Shown: positions 26,423 to 34,812 of the stretch, one piece after another | How the letters are laid out: each line of letters opens with the position of its first letter | Numbering within the stretch: position 1 is the stretch's first letter | Assembly: GCF_016862435.1 (NCBI RefSeq) | Contig: NZ_BOMY01000035.1 | Coordinates: 62,001 to 126,000 of the forward strand | Direction: 5' to 3' | Length of the DNA stretch: 64,000 nt | From: Paractinoplanes tereljensis | GTDB lineage: Bacteria; Actinomycetota; Actinomycetes; Mycobacteriales; Micromonosporaceae | Position numbers and translations under genes: made by a program | The notes under the pieces: model-generated | What the model saw: only the letters and a program-made list of their open reading frames with translations | What the model was told of the DNA's origin: nothing | Databases searched by the model: none

Positions 26423-26436
26423 TAGAACGCGTTCCA
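26423..26436. promoter_or_regulatory. Second KstR-type operator near the ADH gene
   Basis: TAGAACGCGTTCCA matches 11 of 12 defined positions and lies 11 nt before the ADH ATG. Its centre is 29 bp from that of the other box (nearly three helical turns), so cooperative binding is possible and each divergent gene has its own box. Confidence 0.85.
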
Positions 26437-26447
26437 GTCTGGTGTCC

Positions 26448-27419
26448 ATGCGCGCCTATCGGATGACCGAGTGGGGTTCCAGACCGTCGCAGGTGGAGGT
26501 TCCGGAGCCGACCCCGGCGCCGGGACAGGTACTGATTCGGGTCGCCGGGTGCGGTCTGTGCCGCTCCGACCTCACCATGCGGCAGATGCCGCAGAAGGTC
26601 GGCGAGCGTCTCGGCTGGCGAATGCCGTTCACCCTCGGCCACGAGGTCGCGGGTTGGCTACCTGACGGCACGCCCGTCGCGCTTACCGCCGCTTCACCGT
26701 GCGGCACCTGCTGGTTCTGCCTGCGCGGCCTGGACAACAGCTGCCCGCACGGGCTGACCGGGCGTGGATACGGGCGGGACGGCGGCCTGGCCGAATTCGT
26801 CGTCGCCGACCAGCGCAGCGTGCTGCCGCTGGGCGACCTCGATCCGCGGCACGCCGGCCCACTGACCGATGCGGGCGCCACGGCCTACCACGCGGTGCGC
26901 CGGGCGCTGCCGCGCATCGTTCCCGGCGGCACCGTGGCGGTGATCGGCGCGGGCGGGCTGGGCGCGTTCGCGGTGCAGTTCCTGCGGGTGCTGACCGCGG
27001 CTCGGGTGGTAGCGGTCGACACCGATCCGGCCCGGCTGGCCTACGCGGAGTCGGTCGGCGCCCACGCCACGATGTCCACTCCGGACGTTCGAGGTGCGGA
27101 CGCCGTGCTCGACTTCGTCGGCACGAACGAGACCATCGCCGCCGGCCTCGCCGCGGTTCGGCCCGGCGGCGCGTACGGCCTGATCGGCTCGGCCGGCGGG
27201 CGCCTTGACCGGCCCTGGTTCGGCACGCTCCCCCGCGACGGCGAGGTCTACACGTTCCAGGGCTCGACGATCGCCGACGCCCAGGAGGTGATCGCGCTGG
27301 CCGCCGCCGGTCTGATCCGCAACCAGGTCGAGGAGTTCGCGTTCGAGAAGGCCGCCGAGGCGTACGAGCGGCTGGCCGCCGGCACGTTGACCGGCCGGGC
27401 CGTCGTCCTGCTCTCCTGA
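26448..27419 (+). CDS. Zinc-dependent alcohol dehydrogenase
   Basis: A 323-residue medium-chain ADH. Catalytic zinc ligands are Cys38 (GCGLCRSD) and His65-Glu66 (GHEVAG). The structural zinc cysteines are Cys85, 88, 91 and 99. The NAD-binding motif is GAGGLGAFAVQ. It is slightly short for the family. ATG 26448 is chosen over an in-frame ATG at 26412 because the family N-terminus (MRAYRMTEWG) starts there and the earlier codon would place the operator inside the coding region. No good ribosome site is visible, so a short or leaderless message is possible. Steroid alcohol oxidation is inferred from the KstR boxes. Confidence 0.85.
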   Translation: MRAYRMTEWGSRPSQVEVPEPTPAPGQVLIRVAGCGLCRSDLTMRQMPQKVGERLGWRMPFTLGHEVAGWLPDGTPVALTAASPCGTCWFCLRGLDNSCPHGLTGRGYGRDGGLAEFVVADQRSVLPLGDLDPRHAGPLTDAGATAYHAVRRALPRIVPGGTVAVIGAGGLGAFAVQFLRVLTAARVVAVDTDPARLAYAESVGAHATMSTPDVRGADAVLDFVGTNETIAAGLAAVRPGGAYGLIGSAGGRLDRPWFGTLPRDGEVYTFQGSTIADAQEVIALAAAGLIRNQVEEFAFEKAAEAYERLAAGTLTGRAVVLLS

Positions 27420-27424
27420 GGCCT

Positions 27425-27450
27425 GCCCCACCCCGGATTCGGGGGCTGGC
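27425..27450 (+). terminator. Possible hairpin terminator after the ADH gene
   Basis: gccccaccccg and cgggggctggc form an imperfect GC-rich inverted repeat around gatt, 6 nt after the ADH stop. There is no T-run, as is common in high-GC actinobacteria. Weak call. Confidence 0.35.
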
Positions 27451-27490
27451 CGGGCTGATTCGCCGCCGTCGAATTCCTAGCGTCAACGGC

Positions 27491-28687
27491 ATGAGGAGAA
27501 CGCTGAGTTCGATCATCGCGGGGGCGCTCATTGCTTCCTCGCTCGCGCTGGCCGCAACCCCGGCCACGGCGGCGACCGGACGACTGGTCTCGGCCACCGC
27601 CCTGCACACCTACGCCACCCGCGCCGACGTGGACGCGGCGCTGACCGCCGACCAATTCGACCCCGGAACCGACCGCTACGGCGTGCGGACCTACCGGCTC
27701 ATCTACCGGACCACCGACGCGACCGGGCGTCCAACCACGGCCAGCGGCCTGGTCGCGCTGCCGATCAACAACCGGAAGACCTTGCGTACGGTGTCGTTCG
27801 GGCACGGCACCTCGATCTACAAGCTGGACGCGCCGTCCACCTCCGACGACGTCTTCCTGATCGGTCCCGCGCTGACCTTCGCCTCGGCCGGGTTCGCGGC
27901 GGTCGCCCCCGACTATCTCGGCCTCGGAGTCGGGCCGGGCCCGCATCCGTGGATGGACGTGCCGTCGGAGACCACCGCCTCGCTCGACCTGCTGCGGGCG
28001 GCCCGGGTCTTCGCCGCTCAACAGGGACGGCAGCTGGACCGCGAGGTCTACGCCTCCGGCTTCTCGCAGGGCGCCTCGGCCGCGCTGGGGCTGGCCCGGG
28101 CGTTGCAGTCCGGAGCCGATCCGTGGTTCCGGGCCGCCGCGGTAGCGCCGATCAGCGGCGCCTACGACTTCCGGACCGCGGAGATCCCGGCGCTGTTCAC
28201 CCCCGAGGTCCACCCGTTGCTGGCCAGCGCCTACACGACGTACCTGCTGGCCGCCTTCGACCGGCTGCACGACATCTACCCCGACCCGGCGGACGTGTTC
28301 GCGCCGCCCTACGTGAATCTGCCGGCGTTGTTCGACGGCACCCACCCCGGCCAGGAGATCATCCCGGCCCTGCCACCCACCATCGACGACCTGCTGACGC
28401 CGGCCGGCAAGGCCCTGCTCCTGCATCCGACAGGCCGGTTCGCCGCCGCACTGGCCGAGGTCGACAGCGTCTGCACCGACTGGACGCCAAGGATCCCGGT
28501 CCGGCTCTATTACAGCCCAGGCGACGAGGAAGCGGTAAACGCCAACACCGCCCACTGCCACGCCACCCTAGGAGCCCCAACGGTCAACGTAGGCGTAAAC
28601 ACCACCTACAACGGCTTCATCCACGAGGGTTCAGAGGTGCTCAGCCTGCCCCGAGTGACCCGCTGGTTCACCGACCTCAACCGCTGA
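27491..28687 (+). CDS. Secreted alpha/beta-hydrolase (secretory lipase/esterase family)
   Basis: A 398-residue exported hydrolase. A Sec signal (MRRTLSSIIAGALIASSLALAATPATA, written here as residues 1-27) precedes the mature protein. The nucleophile elbow GFSQGAS places the active serine at 192, with a likely aspartate in YSPGDEEA and histidine in NGFIHEGS. The overall pattern resembles the actinobacterial secretory lipase group. In this locus, release of free sterol from steryl esters is an attractive role, but it has no direct support. It has no operator and is followed by a strong terminator. Confidence 0.82.
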   Translation: MRRTLSSIIAGALIASSLALAATPATAATGRLVSATALHTYATRADVDAALTADQFDPGTDRYGVRTYRLIYRTTDATGRPTTASGLVALPINNRKTLRTVSFGHGTSIYKLDAPSTSDDVFLIGPALTFASAGFAAVAPDYLGLGVGPGPHPWMDVPSETTASLDLLRAARVFAAQQGRQLDREVYASGFSQGASAALGLARALQSGADPWFRAAAVAPISGAYDFRTAEIPALFTPEVHPLLASAYTTYLLAAFDRLHDIYPDPADVFAPPYVNLPALFDGTHPGQEIIPALPPTIDDLLTPAGKALLLHPTGRFAAALAEVDSVCTDWTPRIPVRLYYSPGDEEAVNANTAHCHATLGAPTVNVGVNTTYNGFIHEGSEVLSLPRVTRWFTDLNR

Positions 28688-28692
28688 GAGAA

Positions 28693-28721
28693 CCGCCCGG
28701 CCGCTCGATGCGGCCGGGCGG
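28693..28721 (+). terminator. Strong hairpin terminator after the lipase gene
   Basis: A perfect 12-bp stem, CCGCCCGGCCGC paired with GCGGCCGGGCGG, closes a 5-nt loop (tcgat). It begins 6 nt after the stop codon. This is the clearest intrinsic-type terminator in the window. Confidence 0.8.
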
Positions 28722-28780
28722 CCTAAACACCTTCCGGACCCAAGGCCCAGCCGGGCCGCTTTGCGATCCGGAGAATCAAT

Positions 28781-29009
28781 CCCTTTCCGTACGCGGTGGC
28801 GCAGTCCCGTGGCACTCGGTCCCGGCAGGTGCAACTCGCCCTCCGCGCGCCCGCTGCGGGCGGGCCCGGCCCCACGCCGGGCGCCCTCCGGGGTGTGGGT
28901 GTCTGGTTGCGCGAGAGTCGCGGCACGTGCCGGTGATGCACGCCGGTCGCGGGGTGTCGGCGGTCGGGTGTGGTTGCGGTTGTGGAAGTCGTTGCCCGTA
29001 CCGGAAAGG
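28781..29009. repeat. Intergenic repeat with inverted ends, copy 2 (short, reversed)
   Basis: About 229 bp in the lipase/NMO convergent gap. Ends are CCCTTTCCGTACG at 28781-28793 and CCCGTACCGGAAAGG at 28995-29009, inverted relative to each other. Internal blocks (for example ggttgcgcgagagtcgcgg and ggtcggtgtggttgcg-like sequence) are reverse complements of copies 1 and 3, so this copy lies in the opposite orientation and lacks the central part. Confidence 0.75.
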
Positions 29010-29020
29010 CTTTGCGGTTT

Positions 29021-30109
29021 TCAGACGAGTTTGCCGAGGCGGGTGAGGGTTTCGTCGGCCTCGGCGATCAGGTCGGCCAGGACGTCGGCTACCGGGCGGA
29101 CCTCGTTCATGCGGCCGACTATCTGGCCGACCGGCATCGGCACCACCGTTGGGTCGCCGGATTCCATCAGGCGGGTGTGTGCCTCGGCCACCAGCAAGTT
29201 CTGCAGTGGCATCGGCAGCGGGCGGGGGGCCTCTTCGGAGTCCCAGGAGTCGGTCCAGCGATTGCGCAGCAGGCGGGCCGGCTTGCCGGAGTAGATGCGG
29301 CTGCGGACCGTGTCGGACGAGCCGGCCTTCAACAACGCCTCGCGCAGGGCGGCCGAGGTCTGGTATTCGGCGGTACCGAGCCACACCGAGCCCATCCACA
29401 CGCCGCGCGCGCCGAGTGCCAGGGCGGCGGCGATCTGCCGGCCGCTGCCGATCCCGCCGGCGGCCAGCACCGGAACATCCACCGCGTCGACCACCTCGGG
29501 GACGAGGACCATGCTGGCGATCTCGCCGGTGTGGCCGCCGGCCTCGTAGCCCTGCGCCACCACCAGGTCGACACCGCCGGCCACATGACTGCGGGCGTGG
29601 TCGGCCCGACCGGCCAGCGCGGCCACCACCAGGCCGTGGTCGTGGGCCTGGGCGATCACGTCGGCCGGGGGCGGGCCGAGCGCGTTGGCGATCAGCCGGG
29701 GGCGGTGGGTCAGCGCCACCTCGACGTGCGAGCGGGCCACCGAGTGCAGCCAGCCCAGCACGCCGGCCCGGCGGGACTCGTCGACGCCGAGCGGTGGCAC
29801 GCCGAGGCGCAGCAGGGTGCGCTCGACGAAGTCGCGGTGGCCGGGCGGGATCAGCTTGTCGAGGTCGACGGCCGCGCCCTCGGTGGGTTCGTGGCTGGGC
29901 ATGACCACGTCCACGCCGTACGGGCGGCCGTCGGTGTTCTGGTCCAGCCAGGTCAGAGCCGCGTCGAGCTCGTCGGGGTCGTTGTAGCGCACGCAGCCCA
30001 GCACGCCGAGGCCGCCGGACCGGCTGATCGCCGCGACCACCTGCTCGGACGGGCTGAAGCCGAGGACCGGGTGCTCGATGCCGAACCGCTCGCACAGCTC
30101 AGTCCGCAT
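29021..30109 (-). CDS. Nitronate monooxygenase-family flavoprotein
   Basis: A 362-residue FMN-dependent enzyme of the 2-nitropropane dioxygenase/NMO superfamily. Motifs are HPVLGFSPSEQVVAAIS..GGLGVLG at the N-terminus, QGYEAGGHTGEI near residue 195-206, and VLAAGGIGSGRQIAAALALGARGVWMGS. It is a paralogue of the ipdC family. Its 5' end overlaps the fadD19 3' end by 11 nt, so it should be made from the KstR-controlled fadD19 message. A redox role on an unsaturated acyl-CoA is possible; true nitronate oxidation is less likely in this context. Confidence 0.83.
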   Translation of the reverse strand: MRTELCERFGIEHPVLGFSPSEQVVAAISRSGGLGVLGCVRYNDPDELDAALTWLDQNTDGRPYGVDVVMPSHEPTEGAAVDLDKLIPPGHRDFVERTLLRLGVPPLGVDESRRAGVLGWLHSVARSHVEVALTHRPRLIANALGPPPADVIAQAHDHGLVVAALAGRADHARSHVAGGVDLVVAQGYEAGGHTGEIASMVLVPEVVDAVDVPVLAAGGIGSGRQIAAALALGARGVWMGSVWLGTAEYQTSAALREALLKAGSSDTVRSRIYSGKPARLLRNRWTDSWDSEEAPRPLPMPLQNLLVAEAHTRLMESGDPTVVPMPVGQIVGRMNEVRPVADVLADLIAEADETLTRLGKLV

Positions 30110-31712
30110 GGGTGACCTCCTCGGCCGGGTGCTCGGCGGCGTGCTGGTGGGCCCAGCGGTAGTCGGCCTTGCCGCTGATCGTGCGATGGATCTCGTCGAC
30201 CAGCCAGATCGCCCGGGGGACCTTGTAGCCGGCGATACGTTCCCGCAGGTGCTCCTCGACGGCGGCCAGGTCGAGCTTGGCGCCCGGCCGGGACTGGACC
30301 AGCGCCGCCACCCGCTGCCCGAGCCGGTCGTCGGGCAGGCCGATGACCAGCGCGTCGAAGATGTCGGGGTGCATCTTCAGGGCGCCCTCGACCTCCTCCG
30401 GGAAGACCTTCTCGCCGCCGGTGTTCACGCAGGTGCTGCCCCGGCCGAGCAGGGTGATGGTGCCGTCGTCCTCGAGGCGGGCGAGGTCGCCGGGCAGGAC
30501 ATATCGCACGCCGTCGATCTCGGTGAGCAGCTGAGCGGTCTTGACCGGGTCCTTGTAGTAGCCGAGCGGGAGGTAACCGCTCTTGGCCAGCCGGCCGACC
30601 TCGCCGGGCCCCACCGGGCGGCCGTCGTCGCCGAGCACCACCGTGGTCGGACCGGGCATGACCCGGGGGTCCTGGACGGCGCCGCCGGGCACGTCGGCGA
30701 CCACGCCCAGGCCGGTGAAGCCGGTCTCGGAGGCGCCGACCGCATCGGTGACGAGCACGTTGGGCAGCAGTTCCATGTACTGCTGCTTGACCACCGGGGA
30801 GAACAGGGCACCACTGGAGTTGATCGCACCGATCGACGAGCCGTCGTGCCGGCCGGTCGCGTACGCCTCGATGATCGGGCGGGCCATCGCGTCGCCGATC
30901 AGCACCATCACGTTGACCCGGTGCCGGTCGATCGCGCGCCACACCTCGTCGGCGTCGAAGTGCGGCAGCATCACCACGGTGTCGCCGGCGAACAGGGCCA
31001 TCAGCGCGGCCCACTGGGCGTTGCCGTGGATGAGCGGGGCCAGGCAGAGCCGCACCAGCGGGTCGGCGCCGACGCCGCGCGCCGACTGCTGCCACTCGTC
31101 CTCGAGCGGGACGCCGGTCATGAAGTCGACGCCGCCGCCGAGCGTGCGCCACACGTCCTCGTGGCGCCAGAGCACGCCCTTGGGGTAACCGGTGGTGCCG
31201 CCGGTGTAGAGCAGGTAGATGTCGTCGGCGGAGCGTTCGCCGAAGTCCCGGACCGGATCGCCGGCGGCCAGGGCCTCCTCGTAGGAGACCCCGCCCGCAG
31301 GTGATACGTCCGAGCCGTCGGGCAGGACCACCACGCTGTGCACGCTCGGCACGGTGGGCAGCACGGCGGCGACCCGGCCGGCGAACCGCCGGTCATGGAT
31401 CAGCGCCACCAGCGAGGCGTCGTCGAAGAGGAACTGTAACTCGTTCTCGACGTACCGATAGTTGACGTTGACGACCGCCGCGCGCAACTTGTAGACGGCG
31501 ATCATGGCCACCACGGCCTCGATCGAGTTGCCGGCGTAAAGACCGACGTGGTCGCCCGGGACCACGCCGCGATCATGCAGGAAATGAGCCAGACGGTTCG
31601 CGCGCTCCTCGAGCCGGGCATAGCTGATCGCCTGATCGCCGAAGCACACGGCGGTGCGATCCTCGAAGGCGTCGACCGCGTGCTCGAACAGGTCCGCAAT
31701 ATTTGCCGCCAT
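30099..31712 (-). CDS. fadD19: Steroid side-chain acyl-CoA synthetase FadD19
   Basis: ATP-dependent CoA ligase activating the C8 side-chain carboxylate of 3-oxo-cholestenoic-type acids; FadD19 is needed for C24-branched sterols in Rhodococcus. It is 537 residues with the ATP loop YTGGTTGYPKG, the NVNYRYVENEL segment and GEKVFPEEVEGALK near the C-terminus, all close to Rv3515c. ATG 31712 (NIADLFEHA) matches the family N-terminus; the frame is open far upstream over the echA19 region, which is shadow. It is divergent from echA19 across a KstR-type box, the arrangement also seen in M. tuberculosis. Confidence 0.92.
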   Translation of the reverse strand: MAANIADLFEHAVDAFEDRTAVCFGDQAISYARLEERANRLAHFLHDRGVVPGDHVGLYAGNSIEAVVAMIAVYKLRAAVVNVNYRYVENELQFLFDDASLVALIHDRRFAGRVAAVLPTVPSVHSVVVLPDGSDVSPAGGVSYEEALAAGDPVRDFGERSADDIYLLYTGGTTGYPKGVLWRHEDVWRTLGGGVDFMTGVPLEDEWQQSARGVGADPLVRLCLAPLIHGNAQWAALMALFAGDTVVMLPHFDADEVWRAIDRHRVNVMVLIGDAMARPIIEAYATGRHDGSSIGAINSSGALFSPVVKQQYMELLPNVLVTDAVGASETGFTGLGVVADVPGGAVQDPRVMPGPTTVVLGDDGRPVGPGEVGRLAKSGYLPLGYYKDPVKTAQLLTEIDGVRYVLPGDLARLEDDGTITLLGRGSTCVNTGGEKVFPEEVEGALKMHPDIFDALVIGLPDDRLGQRVAALVQSRPGAKLDLAAVEEHLRERIAGYKVPRAIWLVDEIHRTISGKADYRWAHQHAAEHPAEEVTHAD

Positions 31713-31722
31713 CCCCAGAAAG

Positions 31723-31736
31723 TAGAACCTGTTATT
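31723..31736. promoter_or_regulatory. KstR-type operator between fadD19 and echA19
   Basis: TAGAACCTGTTATT keeps the left half-site and the GTT core, matching 10 of 12 defined positions. It lies 10 nt before the fadD19 ATG and 37 nt before the echA19 GTG. Confidence 0.75.
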
Positions 31737-31773
31737 GTTCGTGACAAGCCCCAGAATCACCGCAGGAGGCACC

Positions 31774-32553
31774 GTGGAGCCGCACGCCCTCGTCGAGCAA
31801 CGTGGACCGATCCTGATCGTGACGATGAACCGGCCACAGGTCCGCAACGCGCTGTCGGCCGAGATGATGGCCATCATGCGCGACGCGTGGGACCGGGTGG
31901 ACGGCGATCCGGAGATCCGGGCGGCCGTGCTCACCGGGGCCGGCGGCGCCTTCTGCGCGGGCGCCGACCTGCGTGCGATGACCCAGTCCCACCCCGGCGA
32001 CACCTTCGACGGCGCCGACCTGTCCCGCATCGACGCCCTGCTGAAAGGCCGCCGCCTGACCAAGCCGCTGGTCGCCGCGGTGGAGGGCCCGGCGGTCGCC
32101 GGCGGCACCGAGATCCTGCAGGCCACCGACGTGCGGGTGGCCGGTGCGAGCGCCCGGTTCGCGGTCTCGGAGGCCCGCTGGGGCCTGTTCCCGCTGGGCG
32201 GCTCGGCAGTGCGCCTGGTGCGCCAGATCCCGTACACGATCGCGGTGGAAATGCTGACCACCGGCCGCCAGCTGAGCGCGGCCGAGGCCCGCGAAGCGGG
32301 CCTGATCGGCCACGTCGTCCCCGACGGCCAGGCCCTGACCAAGGCCCTCGAGTTGGCCGGTGCGATCGCCGCCAACGGCCCGCTCGCCGTCCAGGCCATC
32401 CTGCGCACGATCCGCGAAACCGAGGGCCTGCCGGAAAACGACGCCTTCGCCGTCGAGTCCAAAATCGGCATGGCCGTCTTCCGCAGCGAGGACGCCAAGG
32501 AGGGCCCCCGAGCCTTCATCGAGAAGCGCCCGCCGGAGTTCCGGGGGCGCTAG
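31774..32553 (+). CDS. echA19: Enoyl-CoA hydratase EchA19
   Basis: Hydrates the alpha-beta-unsaturated steroid side-chain CoA ester formed by FadE enzymes. It is a 259-residue crotonase very similar to Rv3516: NRPQVRNALSAEMMAIM, GAFCAGADLRAM for the first oxyanion contact, AVEGPAVAGGTEILQ, and the RDAKEGPRAFIEKR-type end. GTG 31774 is preferred over an ATG at 31735 because AGGAGG lies at 31764-31769 and the earlier codon falls inside the operator. It is monocistronic and followed by intergenic repeat copy 3. Confidence 0.92.
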   Translation: MEPHALVEQRGPILIVTMNRPQVRNALSAEMMAIMRDAWDRVDGDPEIRAAVLTGAGGAFCAGADLRAMTQSHPGDTFDGADLSRIDALLKGRRLTKPLVAAVEGPAVAGGTEILQATDVRVAGASARFAVSEARWGLFPLGGSAVRLVRQIPYTIAVEMLTTGRQLSAAEAREAGLIGHVVPDGQALTKALELAGAIAANGPLAVQAILRTIRETEGLPENDAFAVESKIGMAVFRSEDAKEGPRAFIEKRPPEFRGR

Positions 32554-32564
32554 GCAGGTCCCTT

Positions 32565-33183
32565 GAAACAAACCCTTGCCGGTACGGGTGACACCGTCGA
32601 CAACCGCAACTACCCCCGACCGCCGCCACCGCGCGACCAGCGTGCAACACCGGCGCTTGCCGCGCCTCTCGCGCAACCGAACACGCACACCTCGGCGAGC
32701 TTTGCTTTGCTCACCAATACGCGCCGCTCTGCGCACCTCCGGTAAGCGCGAGAGTTCAGGCCAGTTCCAGCCCGGCCGGCAGCGAGCGAGGGTCGGCGCG
32801 ATCTTGCGGAGCTCCTGTTGGCTCCGAGCGGTAAGTCTTCAACGTCTGCGAGCCGCAGTGGGCCGGAAAGACCCGGACGCGGAATCGGCCAGCACGGCAG
32901 CGGCAAACGACCGGAAACGCCCTGGCGCCTGGAACGGCCCGCCTGGCGCTTACCCGAGATACGCAGAGCAGCGCGCATGGGTAAGCAGTGCAAACTGTCG
33001 AACAGGCTGATGTTTGTCCTGGCCGGCGGGGTGAGCCGGCACCCGCCGGCGGGGCGGGTGGGGGTTTGGGTCTTGGGTCGAGACCGCCCGTTGCGGGCGC
33101 GCGGAGGGTGAGTTCCGCTCAGCGGGACCGAGTGCCACGGGAGCGGACCGGCGCGTACGGAAAAGGGATCTTTCTTTCCGGGC
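32565..33183. repeat. Intergenic repeat with inverted ends, copy 3 (longest)
   Basis: About 620 bp filling the echA19/CoA-ligase convergent gap. Inverted ends are CCCTTGCCGGTACG at 32573-32586 and TACGGAAAAGGG at 33156-33167. It matches copy 1 over both halves but carries about 215 extra bp (about 32760-32975). That insert contains a cttgcggag...tgttggctccg block related to the 83-bp array at 17.2 kb. No gene is evident. Confidence 0.85.
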
Positions 33184-33192
33184 GAACGATTT

Positions 33193-34722
33193 CTAGATGG
33201 CTCGCTGGCGGCCTGCCCAATAGGGGTCGCGGAGCAGGCGCTTGTAGAGCTTGCCGTTCGGATCTCGGGGCAGCTCGTCGGTGTAGTCGATGCTGCGCGG
33301 CAGCTTGAACTTTGCCAGGCGGCCGGACAGGAACGCCAGCAACTCGACGCTGAGCTCGGAGCCGGCCGTCACGCCCGGCGCGGGCTCGACCACGGCCTTG
33401 ATCTCCTCGCCCCATTCCTCGTGCGGGATGCCGAAGACCGCGACGTCGGCGACCGCCGGGTGGGCGGCGAGCTCGCCCTCGATCTCGGCCGGGTAGACGT
33501 TCACCCCGCCGGTGATGATGACGTCGCTCTTGCGGTCGCAGAGGAACAGGTAGCCGTCGTCGTCGAGGTAGCCGATGTCGCCGACGGTGAACATCCGGCC
33601 GCGCCACGACTGCTTGGTCTTCTCCTCGTCGCCCAGGTATTCGAAGGTGGCCTCGCCCATCTGCAGATAGACCGTGCCGGGGCGGCCGGCCGGGGCCTCG
33701 TCGCCGTCCGGGTCGAGCACCCGCACCCGCGACCCGGGCCAGGCCCGCCCGACCGAACCGGGCCGGACCAGCCAGTCGGCCGCGGTGATCAGGGTGCCGC
33801 CGCCCTCGCTGGCCGCGTAGTACTCCACCACCACCGGGCCCCACCAGTCGAGCATCCGGCGCTTGACCTCCTGCGGGCACGGCGCCGCGCCGTGGATCAT
33901 CACCCGCATCGAGGACAGGTCGTAGCCGGTGCGCACCTTCTCCGGCAGGGCCAGCAACCGGCGGAACTGGGTGGGCACCATATGGCTGTGGGTGACCCGA
34001 TGACGCTCGATGAGCCGCAGCATCTCGTGCGGGTCCCACCGGTCCATCACCACCACCGGATGTCCGAACTGGAGCGAGATGACCGCGAAGTTCATCACCG
34101 CCGTGTGATAGAGCGGCGAGCAGCACAGATGCACATGCCCGTCGAAAGGCTTCAACTTGAAAAGACCGAAAAACCAGAGCGAGACCGGAGGTACGGCGTA
34201 CGGGTCGGAGCCCGTCAGTGGTCGTCGGACACCCTTGGGCCGCCCCGAGGTGCCGGACGTGTAGACCATCAGCGCACCGCTCGTGCGCTCGCCGAGCGGG
34301 CCGCCGAGCTTGGCGAGCGACTGGAAGCCGGGCACCTCCCCCACCGCGAAGAGCGCGGGCACGCCGGCCTCGGCGGCCGCGGCCACGGCGGTCTCGGCGA
34401 AGCGCTCGTGGGCGACGAACGCCTTGGCGCCGCTGTCGCGCAGGATGTAGGCGATCTCGGTGGCGGTCAGGTGCCAGTTCAGCGGCACCGAATACAGCCC
34501 CGTCTCCAGCGTCGCGAACTCGACGGCGAGCAGGTCGGCGCCGTTGGGCAGCAGCATCGCCACGGTGTCGCCCGGCACCAGGCCGAGCGCCTGCAGCCCG
34601 CCGCCGATGCGGTCGGCCTCGGCGGCCAATTCGCCGTAGGTGACGATGCGGCCGTCCGGGTCGACGACGGCCGACTCGTTCGGAGTATCCCGCGCGATGT
34701 TCCACAGCCCGATGCCGGTCAT
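33193..34722 (-). CDS. Acyl-CoA synthetase (FadD family), second side-chain ligase candidate
   Basis: AMP-forming CoA ligase of 509 residues. It has the ATP loop VYTSGTSGRPKG (about 152-163), the HSHMVPTQFRRLL segment, YAASEGGG, and GGVNVYPAEIEGELAAHP with a C-terminal lysine in DPNGKLYKR. It is closest to the FadD4/FadD19-like group, but the exact orthologue is unclear. ATG 34722 is used; a GTG at 34731 is also in frame, but no ribosome site supports either and a KstR-type box abuts the start, suggesting a very short leader. KstR control and the neighbouring ltp genes point to sterol side-chain activation. Confidence 0.83.
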   Translation of the reverse strand: MTGIGLWNIARDTPNESAVVDPDGRIVTYGELAAEADRIGGGLQALGLVPGDTVAMLLPNGADLLAVEFATLETGLYSVPLNWHLTATEIAYILRDSGAKAFVAHERFAETAVAAAAEAGVPALFAVGEVPGFQSLAKLGGPLGERTSGALMVYTSGTSGRPKGVRRPLTGSDPYAVPPVSLWFFGLFKLKPFDGHVHLCCSPLYHTAVMNFAVISLQFGHPVVVMDRWDPHEMLRLIERHRVTHSHMVPTQFRRLLALPEKVRTGYDLSSMRVMIHGAAPCPQEVKRRMLDWWGPVVVEYYAASEGGGTLITAADWLVRPGSVGRAWPGSRVRVLDPDGDEAPAGRPGTVYLQMGEATFEYLGDEEKTKQSWRGRMFTVGDIGYLDDDGYLFLCDRKSDVIITGGVNVYPAEIEGELAAHPAVADVAVFGIPHEEWGEEIKAVVEPAPGVTAGSELSVELLAFLSGRLAKFKLPRSIDYTDELPRDPNGKLYKRLLRDPYWAGRQRAI

Positions 34723-34733
34723 GGGCGCCACTC

Positions 34734-34747
34734 TATAACGCGTTCCA
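34734..34747. promoter_or_regulatory. KstR-type operator at the CoA-ligase start
   Basis: TATAACGCGTTCCA matches 10 of 12 defined positions and keeps AACnnGTT. It lies 11 nt before the ligase ATG on the minus strand. Confidence 0.7.
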
Positions 34748-34789
34748 GTTACCGAACAGCCGTCTCGCGGCAGGGTTGATTCACAGAGT

Positions 34790-34803
34790 TAGAACGTGTT
34801 TCA
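34790..34803. promoter_or_regulatory. KstR-type operator upstream of DUF35-ltp4-ltp3
   Basis: TAGAACGTGTTTCA matches 10 of 12 defined positions and ends 9 nt before the GTG of the DUF35 gene. Together with the box at 34734 it gives each divergent unit its own operator. Confidence 0.75.
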
Positions 34804-34812
34804 CTGGCTGAC

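Noticed and set aside
31713..32519. N-terminal extension of FadD19
   Set aside because: It is antisense to echA19 and crosses a KstR-type box; family N-terminus starts at 31712.
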